From assembly GCF_004310295.1 (NCBI RefSeq), contig NZ_SISB01000043.1, positions 1 to 60,053 on the forward strand: a stretch of DNA of 60,053 nucleotides, given 5' to 3'. The stretch comes from Pseudomonas sp. BGI-2. GTDB taxonomy: Bacteria; Pseudomonadota; Gammaproteobacteria; Pseudomonadales; Pseudomonadaceae. This document shows, one piece after another, positions 27,551 to 36,115 of the stretch. The notes under the pieces were generated by a model. It ran no database searches and was not told where the DNA came from. It saw only the letters and a list, made by a program, of their open reading frames with translations. Numbering within the stretch: the first letter of the stretch is position 1; each line of letters starts with the position of its first letter. Both the position numbers and the translations under genes were made by a program.

Positions 27551-27660
27551 TAACAGCAGGATCAAGCATTGTGCTCCGGTGCTTGTAGCTTGCTGTTACT
27601 GGTCTTTATGTAGGCCACGTTTAACCCCGAGTCGTCTCCCCACTTCTCGGGGTTTCTTTT
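27551..27660 (+). ncRNA. Candidate small RNA ending at an intrinsic terminator
   Basis: No gene fits this about 110-nt stretch. A 5' hairpin forms from GTAACAGCA/TGCTGTTAC (27550-27558 and 27591-27599), with the inner stem CAAGCA/TGCTTG (27563-27568 and 27580-27585). A linker follows, then a terminator with stem ACCCCGAG/CTCGGGGT (27624-27653) and TTTCTTTT. An AlgU-like promoter sits just upstream. The layout resembles stress-induced pseudomonad sRNAs such as RgsA; identity is not established. Confidence 0.45.
27624..27660 (+). terminator. Rho-independent terminator (sRNA candidate / DUF3509 transcript)
   Basis: The perfect 8-bp stem ACCCCGAG/CTCGGGGT is followed by TTTCTTTT. It could serve DUF3509 readthrough or the candidate sRNA on the plus strand, and it separates them from the convergent gene. 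Confidence 0.85.
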
Positions 27661-27672
27661 GCCTGCGATTTG

Positions 27673-28578
27673 TCATTGCTGCGCCTGATGCTCGAAAAAC
27701 ACTCGGGCTTCTTCGAGGTAAGCGCTGCGACTTTCCGGGTCGAGCCACTCGGCATAGGCCTCGCTCAAGTGGTCGCGTGGAAGTTTGCGTAGCAGCTGGT
27801 TGATCTCGACGATCGCCTGCCGACCCATGGGCGTGTCGGTACAGCCGATGTAACCGGACAGGAATTTCTCCGCGCCACGAATCGGGTAAAACTGCAAATC
27901 ATCCTCCGCGATCCCCTGCTGCTGAGCCTGGTAGCGGATTTCCGGACGATAGCCCAGCAACAGGCGCAAGCGCCCCAGGCGTTGCATTTGCAGGAGACTG
28001 CCCAGGGCGTCGTTGCCGTAGTGCAGCGTCAGCGCGCCGGGCGGCGCTTGCTTGAGCAGCGCGTCGAGGTACTCGCCGTAGTTGCGCTCGGCAATGATGC
28101 CCAGCTTCTCACGGCCACTGGCGAGCAGGGCGGCCAAGTCCAGTTCACCGTTCTGGATAAAGGGCGTCAGCGTCTCACGATCCACGCGCCGTACCGCAAC
28201 ACCGTTACTCATTGCTCGAAAAACCGGAACTGAAAACGCGATCCAGCGCTCGCGCTCCTTGCTCTTGTTCAGCGCCGCGTCGCAAGTGAGGGAGGGCTCG
28301 TGGAGCATTTGCAAGCCGCGAGCTCGATTGACCCGCATCAGCGTGTGTTCATACTGCGGCATGCCGGCGATCAACAGCGGCAACAGTTGATCGATAACCC
28401 CTTGGCCTTTTTTCGGTCCCTCGAAAATCGTCAGTGGCGGCAAATCGCGCATCAGCCAGACCAGCGTTTCCTTGGGTTGCGCCATCGCTGACGGGGACAG
28501 TCCGACGAACAGAAGCGTAACCAGCAACGCGCGCCCCGCCCCCCCGCCATGCGTCAGGCAGATTCTGATGGAGTGCAC
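27673..28578 (-). CDS. Periplasmic solute-binding-like protein (TIGR02285-type)
   Basis: A secreted protein of 301 aa resembling the TIGR02285 family of bacterial extracellular solute-binding-like proteins. A signal peptide (ALLVTLLFVGLSPSAMA) precedes ETLVWLMRDLPPLTIFEGPKKGQGVIDQLLPLL. Further on, CDAALNKSKERERWIAFSVPVFRAMSNGVAVR is typical. The start is GTG at 28578 with GAGG upstream; the longer frame to 28854 overlaps the CoA-transferase gene and is low complexity. It begins 16 nt after the CoA-transferase stop, so the two may be cotranscribed. No transporter partner is nearby and the ligand is unknown. Confidence 0.78.
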   Translation of the reverse strand: MHSIRICLTHGGGAGRALLVTLLFVGLSPSAMAQPKETLVWLMRDLPPLTIFEGPKKGQGVIDQLLPLLIAGMPQYEHTLMRVNRARGLQMLHEPSLTCDAALNKSKERERWIAFSVPVFRAMSNGVAVRRVDRETLTPFIQNGELDLAALLASGREKLGIIAERNYGEYLDALLKQAPPGALTLHYGNDALGSLLQMQRLGRLRLLLGYRPEIRYQAQQQGIAEDDLQFYPIRGAEKFLSGYIGCTDTPMGRQAIVEINQLLRKLPRDHLSEAYAEWLDPESRSAYLEEARVFFEHQAQQ

Positions 28579-28594
28579 TAGCCGGCGCCTCAGC

Positions 28595-29794
28595 TTAGAT
28601 GGCTCCGTCTTTGCGCAGCTGTGCAATCTGCGACACGTTATAGCCAAGTTCGTTGAGTACCTGTGCGTTGTGCTCACCCAGTTGGGGCCCGACCCATTCG
28701 CAATCGCCGGGTGTCTCAGAGAGTTTCGGCACAATTCCCGGCATCTTGAAGTCTTTACCGTCCGGCAGCTTGGCCTGCAGGAACATTTCCCGGGCCAGGT
28801 ATTGCGGATCGCTGAACATGTCTTCGGCGCTGAAGATCCGGCTGACGGGCACATCGGCCTGATTCAGCAGCGCGAGCACGGTGTCCAGCGGCAGCGAATT
28901 GACCCAGCGATCGATTACTCCGTAAATCTCGTCGCGGCGGCTGTCGCGTCCGTCGTTACTGGCCAGCACCGGGTCGTTGGCCAGGTCTTCGCGACCGATG
29001 ACCAGCATGAAGCGTTTGAAAATCGCATCGCCATTGGCGCCGATCTGCACATGCTTGCCGTCGGCGCTGGTGTGGATCGAGGAGGGCGTGATGCCCGGCA
29101 TGATGTTGCCGGTGCGTTCGCGGATGAAGCCGAACACGTCGAACTCCGGCACCATGCTTTCCATCATGGCGAAGATCGCTTCATACAGCGCCACATCCAC
29201 CACCTGGCCCTGGCCGCCGTTGACCTCGCGATGACGCAACGCCATCAGCGCGCCAATCACGCCCCACAGCGCGGCAATCGAGTCACCGATGGAAATCCCG
29301 GTGCGCACCGGTGGCCGGTCTTCGAAACCGGTGATGTAGCGCAGGCCACCCATGGATTCACCGACGGCGCCAAAACCTGGCTGATCTTTCATCGGCCCGG
29401 TCTGGCCAAACCCCGACAGCCGCACCATCACCAGTTTCGGGTTGAGGGCGTGCAAGACTTCCCAGCCCAGGCCGAGCTTTTCCAACACGCCAGGGCGAAA
29501 ATTCTCGATCAGAATGTCCGCTTCACTCAGCAGTTTTTTCAGAATCGCCAAGCCGTCCGGGTGTTTCAGGTTCAGGGTCAGGGACTTTTTGTTGCGAGCC
29601 TGGACGAACCACCACAGCGAGGTGCCTTCGTACAGTTTTCGCCATTTGCGCAGCGGATCACCGCCATCGGGAGACTCGATCTTGATCACTTCGGCACCGA
29701 ACTCACCGCAAATGCGCGAGGCAAACGGCCCGGCGATCAAGGTGCCCAATTCGATGACTTTCAGACCTGAGAGCGGTTTGGCGGTGAACGGCAT
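28595..29794 (-). CDS. CaiB/BaiF-family (class III) CoA transferase
   Basis: Transfers CoA between organic acids; the substrates are not predictable here. The 399-aa chain shows LKVIELGTLIAGPFASRICGEFGAEVIKIESP (residues 11-42) and the conserved Asp region VDVALYEAIFAMMES near 180. The start is ATG at 29794 (MPFTAKPLSGLKV); upstream residues to 29878 are not family-like. Its neighbours (a solute-binding protein downstream, yaeQ divergent) do not name a pathway. Confidence 0.9.
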   Translation of the reverse strand: MPFTAKPLSGLKVIELGTLIAGPFASRICGEFGAEVIKIESPDGGDPLRKWRKLYEGTSLWWFVQARNKKSLTLNLKHPDGLAILKKLLSEADILIENFRPGVLEKLGLGWEVLHALNPKLVMVRLSGFGQTGPMKDQPGFGAVGESMGGLRYITGFEDRPPVRTGISIGDSIAALWGVIGALMALRHREVNGGQGQVVDVALYEAIFAMMESMVPEFDVFGFIRERTGNIMPGITPSSIHTSADGKHVQIGANGDAIFKRFMLVIGREDLANDPVLASNDGRDSRRDEIYGVIDRWVNSLPLDTVLALLNQADVPVSRIFSAEDMFSDPQYLAREMFLQAKLPDGKDFKMPGIVPKLSETPGDCEWVGPQLGEHNAQVLNELGYNVSQIAQLRKDGAI

Positions 29795-29941
29795 GCTGGA
29801 TCCTGTAGTACAAAGGCTGAGCGGATATAGCCTTTTAACATAGCCGAATGTCTGACGACCAAGGTTGATCGCCTTCAATTCGTTGATTGCCTACTGCATC
29901 GGTTAGACTTGCCGCCTTTCCTCGTATCAAGAAGCCCGTTC

Positions 29942-30484
29942 ATGGCCCAGCCGTCCACGACCTACAAGTTTGAACTGAACCTCACCGACCTCGACCGCAG
30001 CGTCTACGAGAGCGTAAAGCAGACCATCGCCCGCCACCCTTCGGAAACCGAAGAGCGCATGACCGTGCGGCTGCTGGCCTACGCCTTCTGGTACAACGAG
30101 CAGCTGTCGTTCGGCCGCGGTCTGTCAGACGTGGATGAACCTGCCTTGTGGGAAAAAAGCCTGGACGACCGTGTCCTGCACTGGATTGAAGTGGGCCAGC
30201 CAGACGCTGATCGTCTGACCTGGTGCTCGCGCCGTACCGAGCGCACCAGCCTGTTGGCCTACGGCAGCCTTCGCGTCTGGGAAACCAAAGTGATCCCGGC
30301 GATCAAAAACCTGAAAAACGTGCACATCGCGGCGGTTCCGCAGGACATCCTGGAAACCCTGGCCAAAGACATGCCCCGCGTGATCAAGTGGGACGTGATG
30401 ATCAGCGAAGGGACGATTTTCGTCACCGACGACCGTGGTCAGCATGAAGTGCAGTTGCAGTGGCTGAGCGGCGAACGCGGCTGA
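29942..30484 (+). CDS. YaeQ family protein
   Basis: A 180-aa protein of the PD-(D/E)XK-like YaeQ family, of uncertain function. The sequence begins MAQPSTTYKFELNLTDLDRSVYESVKQTIARHPSETEERMTVRLLAYAF, characteristic of YaeQ. Near the C-terminus are VIKWDVMISEGTIFVTDDRG. The start is ATG 29942; an in-frame ATG at 29909 adds 11 hydrophobic residues and is less likely. It is upstream of recJ on the same strand, 66 nt apart. Confidence 0.9.
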   Translation: MAQPSTTYKFELNLTDLDRSVYESVKQTIARHPSETEERMTVRLLAYAFWYNEQLSFGRGLSDVDEPALWEKSLDDRVLHWIEVGQPDADRLTWCSRRTERTSLLAYGSLRVWETKVIPAIKNLKNVHIAAVPQDILETLAKDMPRVIKWDVMISEGTIFVTDDRGQHEVQLQWLSGERG

Positions 30485-30550
30485 TTATTCGCCGTTCGTT
30501 CGCGTTATCCGGTTTTATCCTACGTATTCAAGAGAAGCACCTGTCACCCC

Positions 30551-32260
30551 ATGCGCATTGAACCTCGCCTGTTGCCCGACACCCTGCCATTCCTCGGTGA
30601 TCTGCCGCCGCTGCTGACGCGTCTTTACGCGGCGCGGGGCGTGCAATCGGAGGCGGAACTGGACAAGAGCCTGGCGCGGCTGATTCCGTTCCAGCAACTC
30701 AAAGGCATCGATGCGGCGGTGGATCTGCTGGTCACGGCGCTGGAACAGCGTCAGCGAATTCTGATTGTCGGCGACTTCGACGCCGATGGCGCGACGGCCA
30801 GTACTGTGGGTGTGCTGGGGTTGCGGCTGCTGGGGGCGGCGCATGTCGATTACCTGGTGCCGAACCGATTCGAGTATGGCTATGGCCTGACCCCGGAAAT
30901 CGTTGAAGTGGCGCTGACGCGCACGCCTCAGTTGCTGATCACCGTGGACAACGGCATTTCCAGTGTCGAAGGCGTCGCGGCGGCGAAAAAGGCTGGCCTG
31001 AATGTGCTGGTCACCGACCACCACTTGCCCGGCGACGAACTGCCGATGGCCGATGCCATCGTCAATCCGAACCAGCCGGGTTGCGAATTTTCGAGCAAGG
31101 CATTGGCCGGCGTCGGGGTGATTTTTTATGTGTTGATGGCTCTGCGCGCGCGTTTGCGCAGCCTCGGCTGGTACGCGAGCACGCCACAGCCGAACATCGG
31201 CGAATTGCTGGACCTGGTGGCGCTGGGCAGCGTTGCCGACGTGGTACCGCTGGATGCCAACAACCGGATTCTGGTGCACCAAGGCCTGGAGCGGATTCGC
31301 GCCGGGCGAGCCCGTCCGGGGATCAAGGCGATTCTCGAAGTGGCCAAGCGTGAACCGGCGCGCATCACCTCGACCGACCTGGGCTTCATTGTCGGCCCGC
31401 GCCTGAATGCGGCGGGGCGCCTGGATGACATGAGCCTGGGCATCGAATGCTTGATCACCGACGACGCAGGTCTGGCGCGGGAAATGGCCGTGCAGCTCGA
31501 CGGCATGAACCAGGACCGTAAATCCATCGAGCAGGGCATGCAGCGTGAAGCGCTGGCTCAGCTCAAGGATCTACCGGTCGAATCGATGCCGTTTGGCTTG
31601 TGCCTGTTTGATCCCGAGTGGCACCAGGGTGTCATCGGAATCCTCGCCTCGCGCATGAAAGAGCGTTATTTCCGTCCGACCATTGCCTTTGCCGATGCCG
31701 GCGATGGCTTGCTCAAGGGCTCGGGGCGTTCGGTTCAGGGCTTCCACATTCGCGATGCCTTGAGCGTAGTGGCCGCGCAGCATCCGAACCTGATCAGCAA
31801 GTACGGCGGCCACGCCATGGCGGCCGGTTTGACCTTGCCGGAAGCGAACTTTCCGTTGTTCGCCGAGGCCTTTGACGCTGAAGTGCGCAGGCAATTGCGC
31901 GAAGAAGACCTGACTGGGCGTCTGCTGTCGGACGGCCCGCTGGCGGTCGAGGAATTCCACCTGGAACTGGCCCGCGCGCTGCGGCATGCCGGACCTTGGG
32001 GGCAGCACTTCCCGGAGCCGCTGTTCCATGGCGTGTTTCAGTTGGTTGAACAGCGGGTCGTTGGTGAGCGACATCTCAAAGTGGTGCTGAAAAGCGAATG
32101 CGGCTCGGTGAAACTTGATGGCATTGCCTTCGGCATTGATCGCGACATCTGGCCGAACCCGACCATCAAATGGGTGGAACTGGCCTACAAACTCGACCTC
32201 AACGAGTTTCGCGGCAACGAGACTGTGCAGCTGATGATTGCCCACATCGAACCGCGTTGA
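30551..32260 (+). CDS. recJ: Single-stranded-DNA-specific exonuclease RecJ
   Basis: 5'-3' exonuclease for recombination and mismatch repair. At 569 aa it is of normal length. DHH-family motifs are visible: ILIVGDFDADGATASTVG near residue 74 (motif I), DNGISSVEGV near 136, LVTDHHLPGDELP near 155 (DHH), and GSVADVVPLDANNR near 227. DHHA1-type sequence GSGRSVQGFHIRDAL and GGHAMAAGLTL lies near 393 and 416. The start ATG 30551 follows an AGAGAAGC sequence. It is followed by a REPIN. Confidence 0.96.
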   Translation: MRIEPRLLPDTLPFLGDLPPLLTRLYAARGVQSEAELDKSLARLIPFQQLKGIDAAVDLLVTALEQRQRILIVGDFDADGATASTVGVLGLRLLGAAHVDYLVPNRFEYGYGLTPEIVEVALTRTPQLLITVDNGISSVEGVAAAKKAGLNVLVTDHHLPGDELPMADAIVNPNQPGCEFSSKALAGVGVIFYVLMALRARLRSLGWYASTPQPNIGELLDLVALGSVADVVPLDANNRILVHQGLERIRAGRARPGIKAILEVAKREPARITSTDLGFIVGPRLNAAGRLDDMSLGIECLITDDAGLAREMAVQLDGMNQDRKSIEQGMQREALAQLKDLPVESMPFGLCLFDPEWHQGVIGILASRMKERYFRPTIAFADAGDGLLKGSGRSVQGFHIRDALSVVAAQHPNLISKYGGHAMAAGLTLPEANFPLFAEAFDAEVRRQLREEDLTGRLLSDGPLAVEEFHLELARALRHAGPWGQHFPEPLFHGVFQLVEQRVVGERHLKVVLKSECGSVKLDGIAFGIDRDIWPNPTIKWVELAYKLDLNEFRGNETVQLMIAHIEPR

Positions 32261-32263
32261 GCC

Positions 32264-32326
32264 ATTCGCGGGCAAGCCTCGCTCCTACAGGTGTCGGTAT
32301 CCGTAGGAGCGAGGCTTGCCCGCGAA
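32264..32326. repeat. REPIN
   Basis: ATTCGCGGGCAAGCCTCGC (32264 onward) pairs with GCGAGGCTTGCCCGCGAA ending at 32326, with an 11-bp centre. It starts 4 nt after the recJ stop. Confidence 0.85.
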
Positions 32327-32525
32327 AGCGATTTCCCTTACGCCGAATTTCTTGGAACCCTCCCTCATCCCCCGATGTCGACTAGGCTCTAAGCACTGCT
32401 TGATTATCCTTGTGACGTCTTGTCCAATTTTTGCCCGCGGGGGCGGGTGCCGCGCCTTTTTCCTGTCACTCGTCGACTTTTCAAACAGAACCCTGGAGCC
32501 TGCCCACTGATTCGAGAGGTGCCCC

Positions 32526-33632
32526 ATGAGTCTGCTGCTTGAACCCTATACCCTTCGTCAATTGACCCTGCTCAACCGCATTGCCGTGTCACCGATGTGC
32601 CAGTACTCCAGCGTCGATGGGCTGGCCAATGACTGGCATCTGGTCCATCTCGGCAGCCGCGCCGTTGGCGGCGCCGGTCTGATTTTTACTGAAGCCACAG
32701 CGGTCACGGCCGACGGGCGCATCACCGCCGAGGATCTCGGCTTGTGGAATGACGAACAGATCGAACCCCTGCAACGCATCACGCGCTTCATCGCCGCTCA
32801 GGGGGCGGTGGCCGGCATTCAACTGGCGCACGCCGGGCGCAAGGCCAGCACTCATCGGCCGTGGATCGGCAGGCATGGCAGCATCAAACCCGAAGACGGT
32901 GGCTGGGTGCCGGTAGGCCCTTCACCGATTGCTTTTGACCCGCAACACACCCACCCTAAACAGCTTGATGAAGGCGAGATCGCCGAAGTCATTCAGGCCT
33001 TTGTCGCCGCAGCCAAGCGGGCACTGACCGCCGGTTTCAAAGTGGTCGAAGTACACGCCGCTCACGGTTACCTGTTGCATCAGTTTCTTTCGCCCCTGAG
33101 CAATCAGCGACGCGATCAATATGGCGGTTCGTTCGAGAACCGGATCCGGCTGGTGCTGCAGGTTACCGAAGCGGTACGTGCGGTATGGCCTGAAGAACTG
33201 CCGTTGTTTGTGCGAGTGTCGGCCACCGACTGGGTGGAAGACGGCTGGAACCCGGATGAAACGGTAGAGTTGGCACGACGCCTGAAAGACCTGGGCGTGG
33301 ACCTGATAGACGTTTCGTCGGGCGGTACGGCAGCCAACGCGGAAATTCCTACAGGACCGGGTTATCAGACCCGTTTCGCCGAACGTGTGCGCAAGGAGTC
33401 AGGCATCGCCACCGGTACGGTAGGCATGATTACCGAGCCAGCCCAGGCCGAGCACATATTGCGCACCTGCCAGGCGGACATCATCTTCCTCGCGCGGGAA
33501 CTGTTGCGTGATCCGTATTGGCCGCTGCACGCGGATGATGATTTGGGTGGCCGCAAGGCGATCTGGCCGGCGCAGTATCAGCGGGCGACCCATCGCGAAC
33601 AGCCGATTCATGAGTCGGATTTGCGCGACTGA
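32526..33632 (+). CDS. Old Yellow Enzyme, NADH:flavin oxidoreductase (YqjM/NamA class)
   Basis: FMN enzyme that reduces electrophilic alkenes and nitro compounds. The 368-aa barrel starts MSLLLEPYTLRQLTLLNRIAVSPMCQYSS, with the thermophilic-like class Cys in PMCQYS. GIQLAHAGRKAS is near residue 97. The substrate histidine and proton-donor Tyr region reads VVEVHAAHGYLLHQFLSPLSNQRRDQYGGSFENR near 173. The C-terminus holds FMN-phosphate binding VGMI and DIIFLARELLRDPYW. The ATG has GAGAGG upstream. Closely related proteins have been called XenA or NamA; exact identity is uncertain. Confidence 0.92.
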   Translation: MSLLLEPYTLRQLTLLNRIAVSPMCQYSSVDGLANDWHLVHLGSRAVGGAGLIFTEATAVTADGRITAEDLGLWNDEQIEPLQRITRFIAAQGAVAGIQLAHAGRKASTHRPWIGRHGSIKPEDGGWVPVGPSPIAFDPQHTHPKQLDEGEIAEVIQAFVAAAKRALTAGFKVVEVHAAHGYLLHQFLSPLSNQRRDQYGGSFENRIRLVLQVTEAVRAVWPEELPLFVRVSATDWVEDGWNPDETVELARRLKDLGVDLIDVSSGGTAANAEIPTGPGYQTRFAERVRKESGIATGTVGMITEPAQAEHILRTCQADIIFLARELLRDPYWPLHADDDLGGRKAIWPAQYQRATHREQPIHESDLRD

Positions 33633-33650
33633 ATGCGGCTGTAAAAACAA

Positions 33651-33680
33651 AAAGCCCCGATCGATGTGATCGGGGCTTTT
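33651..33680 (+). terminator. Rho-independent terminator after the OYE gene
   Basis: The 12-bp stem AAAGCCCCGATC/GATCGGGGCTTT with T-rich tail is 18 nt past the stop codon. It probably works in both directions between convergent genes. Confidence 0.92.
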
Positions 33681-33718
33681 GTGTTTCTGGGCCGGATTAT
33701 TTGTCATCTGTCAGGCCG

Positions 33719-33828
33719 TCTTCGCGGGCAAGTCGGATCGCCGCACCGCTCGCTCCTACAGGGGCAAAAGCAATCCTCTCCGAACCCGTAGGAGCGAGCT
33801 GTGCGGCGATCCGACTTGCCCGCGAAGA
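33719..33828. repeat. Long REPIN variant with GTCGGATCGCCGCACCG insert
   Basis: Both arms include extra GTCGGATCGCCGCAC sequence relative to the common REPIN: TTCGCGGGCAAGTCGGATCG... and ...CGATCCGACTTGCCCGCGAA. The arms pair over about 45 bp. It lies between the OYE gene and opgD. A half of this variant also occurs at 41473-41515. Confidence 0.82.
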
Positions 33829-33853
33829 GGCCGGCCCAGACAACCTGTAGCTA

Positions 33854-35479
33854 TCAGGTGTACTTACGCTTATCCGGCGCCGGCGGGAAATACTGGTACA
33901 ACCAGGTCTCACTCAACGTCCGGTCATTGGTGCGAATGAACAGCCGCAGCTCAACCGGCGCCACGCTGTCATTGGTCGGGTACCAATCGAAGGTAATCCG
34001 ATAACCCTTGATGTCATCCAGCACCAACACGTTGAAATCCTTCACCTGCCCGTTCGAGCACGTCACCACCGGCTCGATCCCCGCGCCTTCCGGCAAGCGG
34101 TCCAGACCGCCACCAGTGAAGTCCACGGCAAACCGTCGTGCCCAGACCTCAGGGTAATGCTCGCCCGGTGCCCAGCCTTCGATAAAGCCGCCCATGCCCG
34201 AACGGGTCGCGTTGACCCGCGCCAGCGGCGTGCCCACCGGTGGCAGGGCGCTCCAGTAAAGCTTGTAGCCGTAGTTCAGGGAATCACCGGCCGCGACCGG
34301 TTTTTTCGGGGTCCAGAACGCGACGATGTTATCGAGGGTTTCGCCGGTCGTAGGAATTTCCAACAGATCGATAGAGCCTTCGCCCCACGCCGTTGTAGGT
34401 TCTACCCACAGGCTCGGGCGCTTGCTGTACCAGTCGACGGTGTCCTGATAATTGGCAAACTCGTGATCGGTCTGCACCAGGCCGAAACCTTTCGGATCGG
34501 TGTCGGCGAAGGCGTTGAATTGCAGGGTCGCCGGGTTGTTCAGCGGCCGGCAGATCCACTCGCCGTTGCCGCGCCACATCGCCAGGCGATCCGAGTCGTG
34601 GATTTGCGGGTGAATGGTGTCGCACATGCGGCGCTCGTGGGTGCCGCAGCTGAACATGCTGGTCATCGGTGCGATGCCCAGTTGTTCGATGGCGGTGCGC
34701 GCATTGATGTGGGCATCCACTTCCATCACCACGCGTTCGGCCTGGCAATCGATGTCAAAGCGGTACGCGCCAGTGGCGCTCGGCGAATCCAGCAGGGCAT
34801 AGACCACGAAGCGGGTACTGTCCTTGCCCGGGGTCTCGAACCAGAACTTGGTGAAGTCCGGGAACTCCTCACGCTTCTTGGCGTAGGTATCGACCGCCAG
34901 CCCGCGCGCCGACAGACCGTACTGGCCGGTGGCATCTACCGCACGGAAATAACTGGCGCCGAGGAAGGACAGCACGTCATGCCTGTCCAGTTCCGGTGCT
35001 TTGAACAGCTTGAACCCGGAAAACCCCAGGTCGCCGGTCAGCTGTTTGGTGTCGACCGTGGTTTTTTCGTAGTTGAACAGGGAAGGGCGGAAATGCACTT
35101 CACGTGCCTGGCGCGTCTTCGGATCGACGCTGTACATGCGCACCGGCTGCTTGAAGCCCATGCCGACGTGGAAAAACTGCACGTCCAGCTGACCGTTCAG
35201 GTCTTTCCACAGCGAGTGGTTGCCGTCGTAGCGGATCGCGTTGAAATTCTGCGGCGTCATGGTCGCCAGCGTCGGCGGCAGCACCTGCTTGGTGTCCTGA
35301 TAGCGATTGCCGGCGAGTTGCTTGGCCTGAATCTTCAGGGCCTCGAAATCGAACGCCTGGGCCTCGCCATCAGCGGCGCCGTTGCCCGCCCAGGCATGAG
35401 CGGCCAGCAAGCCGGTGGCTGACAAGCCGGTGTAGGCAGCGATGGCCATGGACGCTTTGAGCAAATTCCTGCGATGCAT
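33854..35479 (-). CDS. opgD: Periplasmic glucans biosynthesis protein OpgD (MdoD)
   Basis: Periplasmic protein that shapes osmoregulated periplasmic glucans. The 541-aa sequence begins with a twin-arginine leader (MHRRNLLKASMAIAAYTGLSATGLLAAHA). The mature part is OpgG/OpgD-like: FDFEALKIQAKQLAGNRYQ, FNAIRYDGNHSLWKD, and GPHLF-like segments such as FWTPKKPVAAGDSLNYGYKLYW. The Tat leader favours OpgD over Sec-exported OpgG. No opgGH genes are adjacent. Confidence 0.93.
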   Translation of the reverse strand: MHRRNLLKASMAIAAYTGLSATGLLAAHAWAGNGAADGEAQAFDFEALKIQAKQLAGNRYQDTKQVLPPTLATMTPQNFNAIRYDGNHSLWKDLNGQLDVQFFHVGMGFKQPVRMYSVDPKTRQAREVHFRPSLFNYEKTTVDTKQLTGDLGFSGFKLFKAPELDRHDVLSFLGASYFRAVDATGQYGLSARGLAVDTYAKKREEFPDFTKFWFETPGKDSTRFVVYALLDSPSATGAYRFDIDCQAERVVMEVDAHINARTAIEQLGIAPMTSMFSCGTHERRMCDTIHPQIHDSDRLAMWRGNGEWICRPLNNPATLQFNAFADTDPKGFGLVQTDHEFANYQDTVDWYSKRPSLWVEPTTAWGEGSIDLLEIPTTGETLDNIVAFWTPKKPVAAGDSLNYGYKLYWSALPPVGTPLARVNATRSGMGGFIEGWAPGEHYPEVWARRFAVDFTGGGLDRLPEGAGIEPVVTCSNGQVKDFNVLVLDDIKGYRITFDWYPTNDSVAPVELRLFIRTNDRTLSETWLYQYFPPAPDKRKYT

Positions 35480-35826
35480 AAGTACAACCTGTCGTTAACA
35501 ATCCCGCGCCGTTCCTGGCACGTGCTGGATCAAAAATATCGGTTCGGACATGCCTTCGGCCAAACGCAACGGACTTTAAACAGATAACAAATAGCTTAAA
35601 CCGTTCGGTTGCACAGAAAAAATGATTGGTAGCACTTTGATGGTGCGGCAATGAAACAAGAAATGTCGGTTAAGTTTTCCGACAGCACTTTCTGATTTAT
35701 AGGGCATTTCTGCTTTTTTTGACTAATTACTCTAAAAACCGCTTTTCAGCGCCGCGATAGTTCCTATCCTGTGTTCATGACCGGTTTCTGCCCTTCAGGC
35801 CGGCGGCTAATGAAAAGGATAGGGCG
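35480..35826. other. AT-rich intergenic region between opgD and a small plus-strand gene
   Basis: No gene is supported. It contains the opgD leader and a short inverted pair TGTCGG/CCGACA (35664-35669 and 35679-35684) of possible regulatory use. T-rich stretches lie near 35712-35719. Confidence 0.45.
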
Positions 35827-36057
35827 ATGCGGTTTTTGAAGTTTTCTCGGTCTTATAGAAGGACATCGTCCATGACGAAGGTACAAGGCATCACTGAAAT
35901 GTTAGGAATCTTTCCCTGCCTGGCGACCGGGCGGCGAAGGCATCGCCTCAGTTCGGACGAAATGAAGCTGTTGGAGCGGTATCGCGAGTTATCGGAAAGC
36001 GACCGGATCGCGATGCGGTATCTGGTGGATGCGATGCGGAGTGTTTCTAGGTTTTGA
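35827..36057 (+). CDS. Small protein of unknown function
   Basis: I do not recognise a named family. The 76-aa frame includes MTKVQGITEMLGIFPCLATGRR, a basic stretch (RRRHRLSSDEMKLLERYRELSESDRIAMRYLVDAM) and a predicted helical C-terminal half that resembles regulators of phage or plasmid type only weakly. Two starts are each preceded by a good ribosome binding site: ATG 35827 (AAAGGA upstream) and ATG 35872 (AAGGA upstream; 61 aa). The basic, helical character would suit nucleic-acid binding. It is convergent with the Bro-N gene. Confidence 0.55.
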   Translation: MRFLKFSRSYRRTSSMTKVQGITEMLGIFPCLATGRRRHRLSSDEMKLLERYRELSESDRIAMRYLVDAMRSVSRF

Positions 36058-36115
36058 GCGATAAACCAGGGGGCGGACTGTGAAGTCTGCCCCTTTTTCA
36101 TTTTTCACCCTTCCT

